Positions 16,334-24,859 of a DNA stretch of 28,656 nucleotides are shown here, one piece after another. Positions within the stretch are counted from its first letter, which is position 1, and the number at the start of each line of letters is the position of its first letter. Origin of the DNA: CAZAQS01 sp964486825 (GTDB lineage: Bacteria; Chloroflexota; Anaerolineae; Anaerolineales; UBA4823); NCBI GenBank assembly GCA_964486825.1, contig CAZAQS010000033.1:1-28656 (forward strand). Direction: 5' to 3'. The notes below the pieces were generated by a model. That model did no database searches. It was not told the origin of the DNA and saw only the letters and a program-made list of their open reading frames with translations. Made by a program: the position numbers and the translations under genes.

Positions 16334-19300
16334 ATGTCGAAAGCCAGCATCATAATCCTTACATATAACAACCTGGATTACACGCGTTTATGCCTCGAGA
16401 GCATCTATTCAATAACGGATGCGCCCGAGTTTGAGGTTATCGTCGTCGATAACGCCTCCAGGGATGGCACTCCGGATTTCCTGAGGACATACACAGAAAC
16501 AAAGCCTGGCCTTAAGTTGGTCCTCAATACTGTCAACCAGGGTTTTTCGAGGGGGAACAACCAAGGAGCTGCCGAAGCGACAGGCGATTACCTGGTTTTC
16601 TTGAATAACGACGTGGTTGTCACCCGAGGATGGCTATCCACTCTGATTAGCTATCTGCAAGACCCGAACGTTGGCATGGTAGGCCCTGTCACGAATTCAT
16701 CCGGCAACGAATGCCAGATCCAGGTGGATTACGAAGACCTGGATGGCCTGGAGGACTTTGCGGAACGATATGTCAACGAACATCAAGGGAAGTCATTCGA
16801 GATAAGGATGCTGCCTTTCCAATGTGTTGCCACGCGCAAATCTCTCTACGAAGAGGTTGGCCCGTTGGATGAGCGCTTTGGCATCGGGATGTTCGAAGAT
16901 GATGATTACGCCCTGAGAGTAAAACGCAAAGGCTACCGTATTCTTTGCGCTGAAGACGTTTTCATCCACCATTGGGGAAGCGCAAGTTTTTCGAAACTAA
17001 TTTACACTGAATATTGGGATCTTTTTAAGACCAACCTGCAAAAGTTCGAAGATAAGTGGGGGATCAGTTGGATCCCTCATACTCAGCGACCAGAATTTAT
17101 TCCCCAACAGTACCGGCAGCTTTTGGATGGCTCGATGGCAATGGCCGGGCAGGTGAACAGGCTTATGAGCGCCAAAGCTGAGCTGGAATGGATCAAGAGC
17201 AGCAACGGGTGGGCATTCCTCCAGTCGATCATGCGGTTGAGGCGTTGGGTAGTCCCTGAGAACAGCAAACGCGAGCGGTATTTCCAATCTTTTATCCGCT
17301 CGGTAAGAGGCGTGAAATTGCCTAAACCTGCTTCGAGGGAGAGTGGCGCTGAAATAGCCCGGGCTCGGGTTGTACCAATCTCTCAAACCAGGCCTGGTTC
17401 TAGAGCTCAAGCCACCCAAGCGCAAACCTCTAGGACACCACTGTTCGGTGATCAAAGCACCTGGCTCCCGGAGCATTTTCCCTGGCCCCTGGTGTCCGTA
17501 ATCTTGCCGGTTTACAACCATGCCGATATGGTCGAACAGGCTGCACACAGCGTCTTGTATGGAAGCTATGATAATATCGAGCTGATCATAATCGATGACG
17601 GTTCCGAGGACGGTATCGAACCAGCTCTTGCCCGGTTGTCCAGCAATCCACGCGTGCGGATTTACCGGCAGCCTAACCAGAAACTGCCCCGTACCCTAAC
17701 ACATGGGCACCAGCAAGCGCACGGTGAGCTCGTCACCTGGATCTCAGCCGATAACCGGATGGAAGAAAATGGCATCCAGACCATGGTGGAAGCCCTGCTG
17801 GCAAACCCGGAAGCGGTCATGGTGTATGCGGATGTCAGCCTGATTGACGATCAAGGGGAGCAGTTGTTAGATGGCTCTTACCGCCCACAGAACCTAGACG
17901 AAAGGCATCCAGGCCTGGTTCGGCTGCACCAGAATACTCGCCCGCTTGGTTACGAGCTGGACAACTATATCAACGCATGTTTCCTGTACCGGCGGGAAGC
18001 GGTTCAGGCCTTGGAAGGGCGTTTTGCGGATGATTTGCGCGGTTTAGAGGATTACGACTTCTGGCTGCGCTTACAGAAGTGTGGGGAGATCAAGCATATC
18101 CGGAATGAGACAGCCCTTTATTACTACCGAGTCCACAGACGTACAATGAGCCATGATCTTCTCTCAAAAGAGCGCGACTCTCATTTAGAACGTGGCAGGC
18201 AGTTGATCGAATTCGAAGCCAGCCGGCGCGCCTACACCGAGCAGCGCTGGTCTATTATTCTGGATGAGAATCTTTTACCAGAGAATAACCGGCAGATCCG
18301 TGAGGCGGCGAGCCAGTTACCGGTGGATTTGCATCACCGTTCAACCGGTTTGCGGCCCGCTCGTAAGTCTTTGCGCTTTTTGCCCAGTTCGGAGACTGGG
18401 GTGGATATGGTTTATGTCCGCGTTTATACGAATTCCTGGCAGCTCGTGTGGCGGGCGCAGGAATCTGAGGAGTGGAAGACAGTAGATATCTGGAGCGGGC
18501 AGAACATCTCTCCCCTGGCATTGAAAGCTCGTGAGTACCGGCCTGGTCCGGACCTGTTCCCCCTGGCCCAAGAGCGCCTGGTATTTGGCTGCCATATCGG
18601 GTTCGGGGATAACCCTCTGGATCTGGAAAAAGTACGGCAGTACATTCAAAAGAATACCTGGGCCTATTTTGTCTTCATAGATATACCGGGTTTTGACCGT
18701 GCCCAGTCTGGGCAGGAATTGGTCTCGGGTTTGGAAAATGCGCTTTACCTGGGATCGCACACGTTTGGCGAGATCTATCAGGTCTATGGAGGTTTTGATT
18801 GGCTTTGGATCCCGCCCCTGGAAGGACCTATGCCTTGGGCCACGTACAGATCCTATTTGTCCCTGGCCTATTCGATCTCTCGACCCTTGATCGCTCCTAA
18901 GGAGGTCGATTTTGTCAGTGCTCCTTACCAATTCTACTACCGTGACCTGGATAGATCACTGACCTTTACGCGTGAGTTCGAGCGGACAAATATGGAGCCA
19001 GACTTGCTGGACCGCTACCTGGAGACCTGGAGTCCAGCAGGGCGCCTAGAGCAGGTCCTGAACCTGGCGAATGCAGTGACGCTGGAGCATTCAGTTCCCA
19101 GACCAGACTTTGGGATAATGCCGGTCAGCAAAACACCTCCATTAGAATGGAAAGCGCCTGCTCTATCTACGAATGGGCCGTTGAAATGCGCACTGGTAAC
19201 CGATACCCTGGATAAGGGTGGTCTTGAAGAGACGATTGCCTACTTGGCTCGTTATCTGCCGGAGTATGGCATCGATCCCTTTGTATTGTGTGTTAAGAGT

Positions 19301-20338
19301 GGAGGCACGACGGCGGATAAACTAGGCGCCCAAGGAGTTCGGATCTACAACGCCAACGAACAGAAGTCTGTTATCCGGGATATCCTGCGCAAGGAAAAAC
19401 CTGACCTGGCAAGCACTCACTGGGCAGACCTGAGCTTTCTCCAGGTAGCCAGTGAATTCGGCCTGCCCATCGTTGAAACGGTTCAAAACACTTACGTTTG
19501 GCTGGACCGGGAAGGGTGGCAGAAAGAAAAGCAACGCAGCTTCTATTTCTACCGGATGGCTGCCGTAAGCGAACTGGTAAGGCAGTATACACTGAAGTGG
19601 AATACGGCGATTAAGCCCGAATGGATTTCTGTGTTACCCAATACCGTCGATACCAGTCGTCTTGTGCTAAGAGAGTATTGTGAAGCTCGCCGGGAGTTGG
19701 GTATTCGAGAAGGGGAAACCATGTTCTTATCCCTGGCGAGCTTTCACGGTGGGAAAAACCAGCTTGGACTGTTAGCCGCCTTTGACCAGTTAACCCGGGT
19801 GCATCCTCAGGCGCGCCTGTTCTGCGTAGGACAAATAGGGGATTCAGAGTATTACGCTCAAGTAGTAACATTTCTAAATTCGTTAAAGTCCAAAGACCAT
19901 ATTGAGCTTTTCGAATTCAGGACGGACGTTGGTTTAATGCTTTCAGGAGCGGATGCATTCGTGATCAATTCGTTTTTTGAAGGATGGAGCCTGGCTGCCA
20001 CTGAAGCTCTAAGCGCCGGTGTTCCGCTGATCCATACGGAGTGCGGGTCGGCCCGTGAGCTGGTCGGAGATCACGGGGAGCGTGGTATCTTAATCCCGAA
20101 CCCAGCTGGGGATCCGCTAGAGCTCACCTGGGATGTGATCCGGCAAGCTATCCCTCAGAAACAGCAAAGATCAACGCCAGCTCTGGTGGCGGCCATGGGC
20201 CAGTTGATCCAAAACAAAGAAGAATGGAATGCCAGGCGCAGCGCTATCCGCAGCTATGCATTGAATTCTTTTGGTATGGATGTTTTCATGAAAAGGTATA
20301 GTGAACTTTTTTACCAGGTATGCGGGAAGAAAGGATAA
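16334..20338 (+). CDS. 1334-residue multi-module glycosyltransferase: GT2 - GT2 - unknown region - GT4
   Basis: A soluble protein with at least three transferase modules. Module 1 (about 1-240) is GT2: IIILTYNNLDYTRLCLES, VDNASRDGT, FLNNDVVV and FEDDDYALR. A helix (ELEWIKSSNGWAFLQSIMRL, about 278-300) and a Gln/Arg/Ser/Thr-rich linker (about 335-375) follow. Module 2 (about 383-630) is GT2: SVILPVYNHADMVEQAA, IDDGSEDG, then SADN (D473-N474) where DXD is expected, and GLEDYDFWLRL. Residues about 640-945 match no family I know. Module 3 (about 948-1334) is GT4 with DTLDKGGLEETI and an intact E1216-x7-E1224 (FFEGWSLAATEAL). It probably adds several sugars in sequence, like other polysaccharide polymerising fusions (inference). 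No frameshift was seen. Confidence 0.8.
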   Translation: MSKASIIILTYNNLDYTRLCLESIYSITDAPEFEVIVVDNASRDGTPDFLRTYTETKPGLKLVLNTVNQGFSRGNNQGAAEATGDYLVFLNNDVVVTRGWLSTLISYLQDPNVGMVGPVTNSSGNECQIQVDYEDLDGLEDFAERYVNEHQGKSFEIRMLPFQCVATRKSLYEEVGPLDERFGIGMFEDDDYALRVKRKGYRILCAEDVFIHHWGSASFSKLIYTEYWDLFKTNLQKFEDKWGISWIPHTQRPEFIPQQYRQLLDGSMAMAGQVNRLMSAKAELEWIKSSNGWAFLQSIMRLRRWVVPENSKRERYFQSFIRSVRGVKLPKPASRESGAEIARARVVPISQTRPGSRAQATQAQTSRTPLFGDQSTWLPEHFPWPLVSVILPVYNHADMVEQAAHSVLYGSYDNIELIIIDDGSEDGIEPALARLSSNPRVRIYRQPNQKLPRTLTHGHQQAHGELVTWISADNRMEENGIQTMVEALLANPEAVMVYADVSLIDDQGEQLLDGSYRPQNLDERHPGLVRLHQNTRPLGYELDNYINACFLYRREAVQALEGRFADDLRGLEDYDFWLRLQKCGEIKHIRNETALYYYRVHRRTMSHDLLSKERDSHLERGRQLIEFEASRRAYTEQRWSIILDENLLPENNRQIREAASQLPVDLHHRSTGLRPARKSLRFLPSSETGVDMVYVRVYTNSWQLVWRAQESEEWKTVDIWSGQNISPLALKAREYRPGPDLFPLAQERLVFGCHIGFGDNPLDLEKVRQYIQKNTWAYFVFIDIPGFDRAQSGQELVSGLENALYLGSHTFGEIYQVYGGFDWLWIPPLEGPMPWATYRSYLSLAYSISRPLIAPKEVDFVSAPYQFYYRDLDRSLTFTREFERTNMEPDLLDRYLETWSPAGRLEQVLNLANAVTLEHSVPRPDFGIMPVSKTPPLEWKAPALSTNGPLKCALVTDTLDKGGLEETIAYLARYLPEYGIDPFVLCVKSGGTTADKLGAQGVRIYNANEQKSVIRDILRKEKPDLASTHWADLSFLQVASEFGLPIVETVQNTYVWLDREGWQKEKQRSFYFYRMAAVSELVRQYTLKWNTAIKPEWISVLPNTVDTSRLVLREYCEARRELGIREGETMFLSLASFHGGKNQLGLLAAFDQLTRVHPQARLFCVGQIGDSEYYAQVVTFLNSLKSKDHIELFEFRTDVGLMLSGADAFVINSFFEGWSLAATEALSAGVPLIHTECGSARELVGDHGERGILIPNPAGDPLELTWDVIRQAIPQKQQRSTPALVAAMGQLIQNKEEWNARRSAIRSYALNSFGMDVFMKRYSELFYQVCGKKG

Positions 20339-20341
20339 GGA

Positions 20342-21511
20342 TTGAAAACAAGTCAGGTAGGAAGTAATCAATTCGATTGGGGAGTAGCTTCTCTTGCGAG
20401 AAAATTAACGCAGACAATTACCTTGCTTTTGGTATTCGTGCTGGTGACTGGCAGCACATTTGCCTCTGAACAAAGCAAAGGGTTAAACGAGAGTAGCCGG
20501 AGTGAGCTGGGGAGCTGGCAGCAGTCCAATAACCGGAATATATACCTGCCTTTGATCGTTACCAGATCAGCGCCGACGGTCCTAACCGGTATCTATTCGC
20601 AAGGTTTTCCTGGTATCCAGAGCACGATAGACAATGAATTCAAGGCCATCGATGAATGGGCGGGACAAAAACTATCCATTGGTGCGACGTTTATCGGCAT
20701 TGAAGGAACCAACCCACGAGCAAATTTCAAAGGCCAGATGGAAATCCTGTGGAATAACGGTTACACCCCTTTCGTCAACCTGTCTACCTCTCGCACGGCA
20801 GCAGAAGTAGCCAATGGCACCATCGATGAGGCAATAGAAACGATGGCTTCTCTCTATGCCGAATATGCTCGAGGGAACACTCGCATGGCCTACCTGGCTC
20901 CCTTCCCAGAGATGAACGGAGATTGGGTTCCGTATAAGTTGGATCCTGAAAACTATAAGCGAGCCTTTATCCGGATCCAGACGATATTTGCTCGTAAAGG
21001 CGTACACGAGGGAGCGGTTCGCTGGGTATTCGCTCCAAACGGCTGGTCCAGGCCCGGGACTCCAGGGTTTGAAACTTACTACCCAGGTGATTCGGTCGTT
21101 GATGTTGTCGCCTTCAGCGCCTATAATTTTGGTTACAACCCACATACACCGGCTGGCGTATGGTATAGCCCGGCGGAAGTGTTTGGGAAGTATATAGATC
21201 GGATGAGGGCAATGGCTCCCTCCAAGCCGATATTTGTCGCCCAAACTGGCACAAGCGCTTATACAAGCTCGGGTGCAAGTACCGAAGCAAAGAATCGTTG
21301 GCTAAGAGAGGCCTACCAATATCTGGCCGAGGCCCCCGGTGTCCGGGCGGTAATTTATTTCAATCGAGTCAATGAACAGCAAGTGGATTGGCCTTTCTAT
21401 GTGCCAGGAGATACAACCAGGCAATACCCGGGATACCGGGAGGGTGTTTTATACTCGGCCTACGAGTACTTATCCCCTGCTGAACTGAAAGACTATAATT
21501 TATCCCCGTAG
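20342..21511 (+). CDS. Secreted GH26-like glycoside hydrolase with Gln at the apparent nucleophile position
   Basis: A 389-residue exported protein. Residues 20-41 are a signal peptide (hydrophobic core TLLLVFVLVTG, likely cut near TFA-SE). The rest resembles the (beta/alpha)8 family GH26: IGIEGTNPRANFKGQMEILW, the acid-base region LAPFPEMNGDW (Glu190), WVFAPNGW and VVDVVAFSAYNFG. The strand that should carry the catalytic nucleophile Glu reads KPIFVAQTGTSAY, with Gln301. The start is TTG with AAGGA six bases upstream; no ATG occurs before the mature domain. It lies 3 bases after the long GT gene. It may trim or bind the polysaccharide outside the cell, but hydrolytic activity is doubtful. 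Confidence 0.72.
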   Translation: MKTSQVGSNQFDWGVASLARKLTQTITLLLVFVLVTGSTFASEQSKGLNESSRSELGSWQQSNNRNIYLPLIVTRSAPTVLTGIYSQGFPGIQSTIDNEFKAIDEWAGQKLSIGATFIGIEGTNPRANFKGQMEILWNNGYTPFVNLSTSRTAAEVANGTIDEAIETMASLYAEYARGNTRMAYLAPFPEMNGDWVPYKLDPENYKRAFIRIQTIFARKGVHEGAVRWVFAPNGWSRPGTPGFETYYPGDSVVDVVAFSAYNFGYNPHTPAGVWYSPAEVFGKYIDRMRAMAPSKPIFVAQTGTSAYTSSGASTEAKNRWLREAYQYLAEAPGVRAVIYFNRVNEQQVDWPFYVPGDTTRQYPGYREGVLYSAYEYLSPAELKDYNLSP

Positions 21512-21530
21512 GTCAGCGCCTGTAACCTGA

Positions 21531-21544
21531 GCATGGTACCATGC
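21531..21544. promoter_or_regulatory. Perfect 14-base palindrome GCATGGTACCATGC
   Basis: A fully self-complementary 14-mer lies in the 76-base gap between the GH26-like gene and the methyltransferase pseudogene. There is no loop and no T-run, so it suits a dimeric DNA-binding protein better than a terminator. Its core GGTACC is also the arm of the hairpin at 16292-16311. Confidence 0.35.
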
Positions 21545-21587
21545 CTGCTTAGGATGTAGTGTGGTTTAATCAGGGGTTTCTGGCAGA

Positions 21588-22524
21588 ATGTCAAGCCTGT
21601 TTCATCAGGCCATTTTGGATTATTACAAGAGCAGTAAAAGCCATCAACAGTATGATGTGTGGCTAAATTATGCTCTGTCCACCAACCAACGTGGCCGTTA
21701 TGCAATCGATAAGCTGCTGAAGTTTACTTTTTCCTTGAAAGGTAAGAGGCTCTTGGATATCGGGAGTGGCTACGGTGGTACTTGCATCGCAGCAGCTCAA
21801 AGAGGAGCCCAGTGTGTAGGCATCGAAATCGATCCGAAATTGATCGAGCTGGCCGATATCAACCGGCAGGACCACCCACACCTTGCAACCACCTTCTTCC
21901 AGATGGATATATTGGATTGGGAGCAAGCGAAGAGGCTGGGCCATTTCGAGTTGATCACCTGCGATAACGTTATCGAGCATGTAGCCGTGCCCGAGCGCTT
22001 GATAGCCCATTTCAGCTTGCTGCTGAGAAAAGGTGGGTTTGCTTATATGCCTTAGGCCAGACATCGTATGATGTATCGGTTTACCACCGCCTCGAAGAAT
22101 ATCTCAGTTTTTTAGGAAATATAACCTAAAGCCCTTGATTATCAATTCTCCAACGCTGAAAAGAGGTTTAGGAAAAGCATTACAGGCTCATGTAGCATAG
22201 CTCAAAAAGGAATTCGAAGCGGTGCTTCGATCCGGACAGGCGCCATTATCGATAGCACCTAAACTTGAAAAGGTGTTTGAGCTATTTATCCAGCAGATCG
22301 AGAGTTGTGTTTTTTATTATGAAAAGCTTCCGGATGGAACAGCCAAGGATCGTCTGGGATGGCATCTGGAAAGGGAGTACCTGGAAGAAGTATGGTATGT
22401 AGCTGCGTTTCAAAGTAAAAGGATCCCTTTGACTTATCATTGGCTCGGCATCACAGGGAGTGGGGTTCGTAAATTAAAGCCCTTCATCCGTAAACTAGAA
22501 AATCTGGTACATGACGGAAAATAG
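21588..22524 (+). pseudogene. Broken class I SAM-dependent methyltransferase
   Basis: The first frame (21588-22055) encodes a normal methyltransferase N-terminus: LLDIGSGYGGTCIAAAQRGA (motif I), GIEIDPKLIELA (motif II) and DNVIEHVAVPERLI (motif IV). It then stops at GGFAYMP. Coding sense continues in a second frame (GQTSYDVSVYHRLEEYLSFL, about 22056-22111) and, after another shift near 22111, in a third frame (FRKYNLKPLIINSPTLKRGL). That frame meets an in-frame TAG at 22198-22200 and then runs open to 22524. A section between motif IV and GQTSYDV also seems missing. The separate-looking ORF 22222-22524 is thus only the C-terminal tail. It overlaps the next start by 14 bases. If ever whole, it would have methylated a sugar or lipid. 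Confidence 0.8.
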
Positions 22525-24859
22525 CCTGGCTTCTTGGGCAAAAAAGCTGGTTCGCTCTGGTAGCCGTCAAAGGCTGGTCTTAGCGTTTCTTAAGAGGGAG
22601 CTAAAACTCTTGCGTGAGGAAGGGGTAGGAGTTTATGCGCGCCGGCTAGGGAATGCGGTTCGGAAAGGGTCGCGCAGGTTGCGAAAGCCCAGGGGCATTT
22701 TTGAGCTTCAATACGCATTGGAAGACTACAGCATCGTCACTGTGTATACCGACCAGCTTCTTTTATACCCGGCCTACCAACCTCAAAAGCGCTTATCTGC
22801 CTTGCAGGCGCCCAGGCGTCCTGTATCTCTGATCGCGACCACCTATAACGAAAAAGCCAGTGTTGCGGCGTGGCTGGAAAGCCTTACCCTACAAACTCGC
22901 CAACCGGATGAAGTTGTGATTGTGGATGGCGGATCCAGGGATGGGACACTGGATCTACTTCAAGAGTACGCTAGAACCAGCTCGATCCCGCTCAAAGTAA
23001 TATCTGAACCCGGCGCAAATATCGCCAGGGGCAGGAATATCGCCATCGAGCAAGCCCGTCATGATGTGATCGCAGTTACCGATTTTGGTTGCCGGCCGCA
23101 TCCGGATTGGTTGGAGAAAATCGCCCTTCCGTTTGAAGACGATCCCCGAACCGAGGTGGTGAGCGGATGGTTTCATTCCCTGGAAAATGGGAAACCATCG
23201 CATCGCCTGGGGTGGGCAGACCTCGAAATAGTCGATCCGCAGACTTTTCTGCCCTCCTCTCGCTCGATAGCTTTCACCAAGCACGCCTGGCGCAAAGTAC
23301 GCGGTTATCCAGAATGGCTGACTCTGACCGGTGAAGATACGTACTTTGCCATGGAGTTGAAGCGTTGCTGTCCCCGTTGGGCTTTCGTTCCCGATGCGGT
23401 TGTCGATTGGCCCAGTCCCTCCACACCTTCTGAATACTGGCGTAAGATCTATAGCTGGTCTATTGGGGATGGGGAAACAGGGGCAGTAACCCAATGGTAT
23501 TGGTGGAGATTCGTTCGAGTAGGGAGCGTAGGGCTGTTTTCCCTGCCGGTAGGGATTGTAGCTCTTATAATCTGGCTGGCTGGCCTGGTGAGCCTGGTTC
23601 CAGCCATCCTGATTACCCTTTTCGCTTTTCTGAGCGCATTTGCGTTTGTATACCGGGGGATGTTCAAGCTGCTGCGTAAGAGCAGTGACCTGGTATGGGA
23701 ACTGGGAGCTGAGTATGCCATGCTGGCTGGATTTCTAAAGGGAGCCCGCCGGCGTAGTGAGATCTCCGCCCGGCGATTTCAGGCCAGTGCTGGCCTTTTC
23801 TTCATCTTGTCGGTTGTCCCTATCGATGATACGGGAGGCGGAGCGCGCAGCGCTCAAGTAGCCCTCGAACTCTTGCGCAGAGGCTTCGTGGTTTTATATA
23901 TAAATAAATTTCCGAAGTACGAGAGCAAAGAGCTGAACCTCGTCATCCGTCACCCGAACTTGATCACCGCCAGGCTGTCTTCCTTTGATCTCGAGAAATT
24001 CAACCGGGAATACGCCGGGTATTTCGAGCAGAAACCGATCAGCGCCCTGGTTGAGCTTCCTGAGAGGGATTTTTTACCCTTGATCCGCCGGGTCAAGGAT
24101 ATGGAGGGGACGGTCTTCTATGACCTGTTGGATGACTGGACGACCTCCCTGGGAGGCAAGTGGTATTCGGAGGATATCGAAACGGAGATCATCGAGGCAA
24201 GTGATAACTTGATCGCCACTGCGCCGAACCTGGCTGCCAGGCTGGAAGAGGCCAGTGGAAGAAAACCACTGTTGCTTCCTAACGCTGTCAATAGTTACTT
24301 GTTCAACCCTGAGCGTTGTTTCTTACGCCCAGATGATTTTCCACCCGCTAAATGGCATATGATCTATATCGGGGCTTTATGGGGAGATTGGTTCGATTGG
24401 GATTTACTGGTTCAGCTTGCCAAGCATTATACTGAAGCTGCTGTCGTTGTGATCGGGGATTATCACGAGCAGTGCCCAGGCGCACCCGCTAACCTGCATT
24501 TCCTGGGCTTGAAATCCCAGGCGAGCTTGCCGGCCTATCTATCTCATGCGGATGTGGCGATTGTGCCCTGGATCGTGTCGCCGGTCACCCAGGCGACCAG
24601 TCCCCTCAAAGTATACGAATATATCGCCATGCGGGTACCTGTTGTGGCGCCCGATATCGAACCCCTGTCTGGAATACCTGGCGTCCATCTTGCCAAGGAT
24701 AGGTTGGATTTTATACAGCAGGTAGGGGCTGTACGGGGTGTGAAATTTCCACAAACTGAAGCTCAGAGGTTCATTCAGGAAAACAACTGGACTGTAAGGG
24801 TGAACAAACTCGTGAGCCTGGCAGAATACTCACAAGGCCATGGCAAGGTTTCTGAATAG
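22511..24859 (+). CDS. GT2 - transmembrane - GT4 fusion glycosyltransferase
   Basis: A 782-residue two-enzyme protein. Residues about 1-65 are a basic helical lead. The GT2 domain covers about 104-330: SLIATTYNEKASVAAWLES, VDGGSRDGT, a D191-F-G metal site (AVTDFGCRPHPDW) and TGEDTYFAME. Two hydrophobic helices follow (about 340-362 and 364-383). The GT4 domain runs from about 428 (SVVPIDDTGGGARSAQ) to the end, with LPNAVNSYLF and TSPLKVYEYIAMRVPVV in place of E-x7-E. This arrangement would bring two consecutive sugar transfers to one site on the cytoplasmic face of the membrane (inference). It begins inside the end of the methyltransferase pseudogene and overlaps the following gene by 20 bases. 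It has no lesions. Confidence 0.82.
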   Translation: MTENSLASWAKKLVRSGSRQRLVLAFLKRELKLLREEGVGVYARRLGNAVRKGSRRLRKPRGIFELQYALEDYSIVTVYTDQLLLYPAYQPQKRLSALQAPRRPVSLIATTYNEKASVAAWLESLTLQTRQPDEVVIVDGGSRDGTLDLLQEYARTSSIPLKVISEPGANIARGRNIAIEQARHDVIAVTDFGCRPHPDWLEKIALPFEDDPRTEVVSGWFHSLENGKPSHRLGWADLEIVDPQTFLPSSRSIAFTKHAWRKVRGYPEWLTLTGEDTYFAMELKRCCPRWAFVPDAVVDWPSPSTPSEYWRKIYSWSIGDGETGAVTQWYWWRFVRVGSVGLFSLPVGIVALIIWLAGLVSLVPAILITLFAFLSAFAFVYRGMFKLLRKSSDLVWELGAEYAMLAGFLKGARRRSEISARRFQASAGLFFILSVVPIDDTGGGARSAQVALELLRRGFVVLYINKFPKYESKELNLVIRHPNLITARLSSFDLEKFNREYAGYFEQKPISALVELPERDFLPLIRRVKDMEGTVFYDLLDDWTTSLGGKWYSEDIETEIIEASDNLIATAPNLAARLEEASGRKPLLLPNAVNSYLFNPERCFLRPDDFPPAKWHMIYIGALWGDWFDWDLLVQLAKHYTEAAVVVIGDYHEQCPGAPANLHFLGLKSQASLPAYLSHADVAIVPWIVSPVTQATSPLKVYEYIAMRVPVVAPDIEPLSGIPGVHLAKDRLDFIQQVGAVRGVKFPQTEAQRFIQENNWTVRVNKLVSLAEYSQGHGKVSE

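Noticed and set aside
16997..17548. Minus-strand open frame of 183 codons inside the 1334-residue gene
   Set aside because: Antisense to a module with intact GT2 motifs; the predicted protein has no recognisable features.
22222..22524. Apparent separate small gene of 100 residues
   Set aside because: Its sequence continues the methyltransferase reading after an in-frame TAG and two shifts, so it is the pseudogene's tail, not an independent gene.
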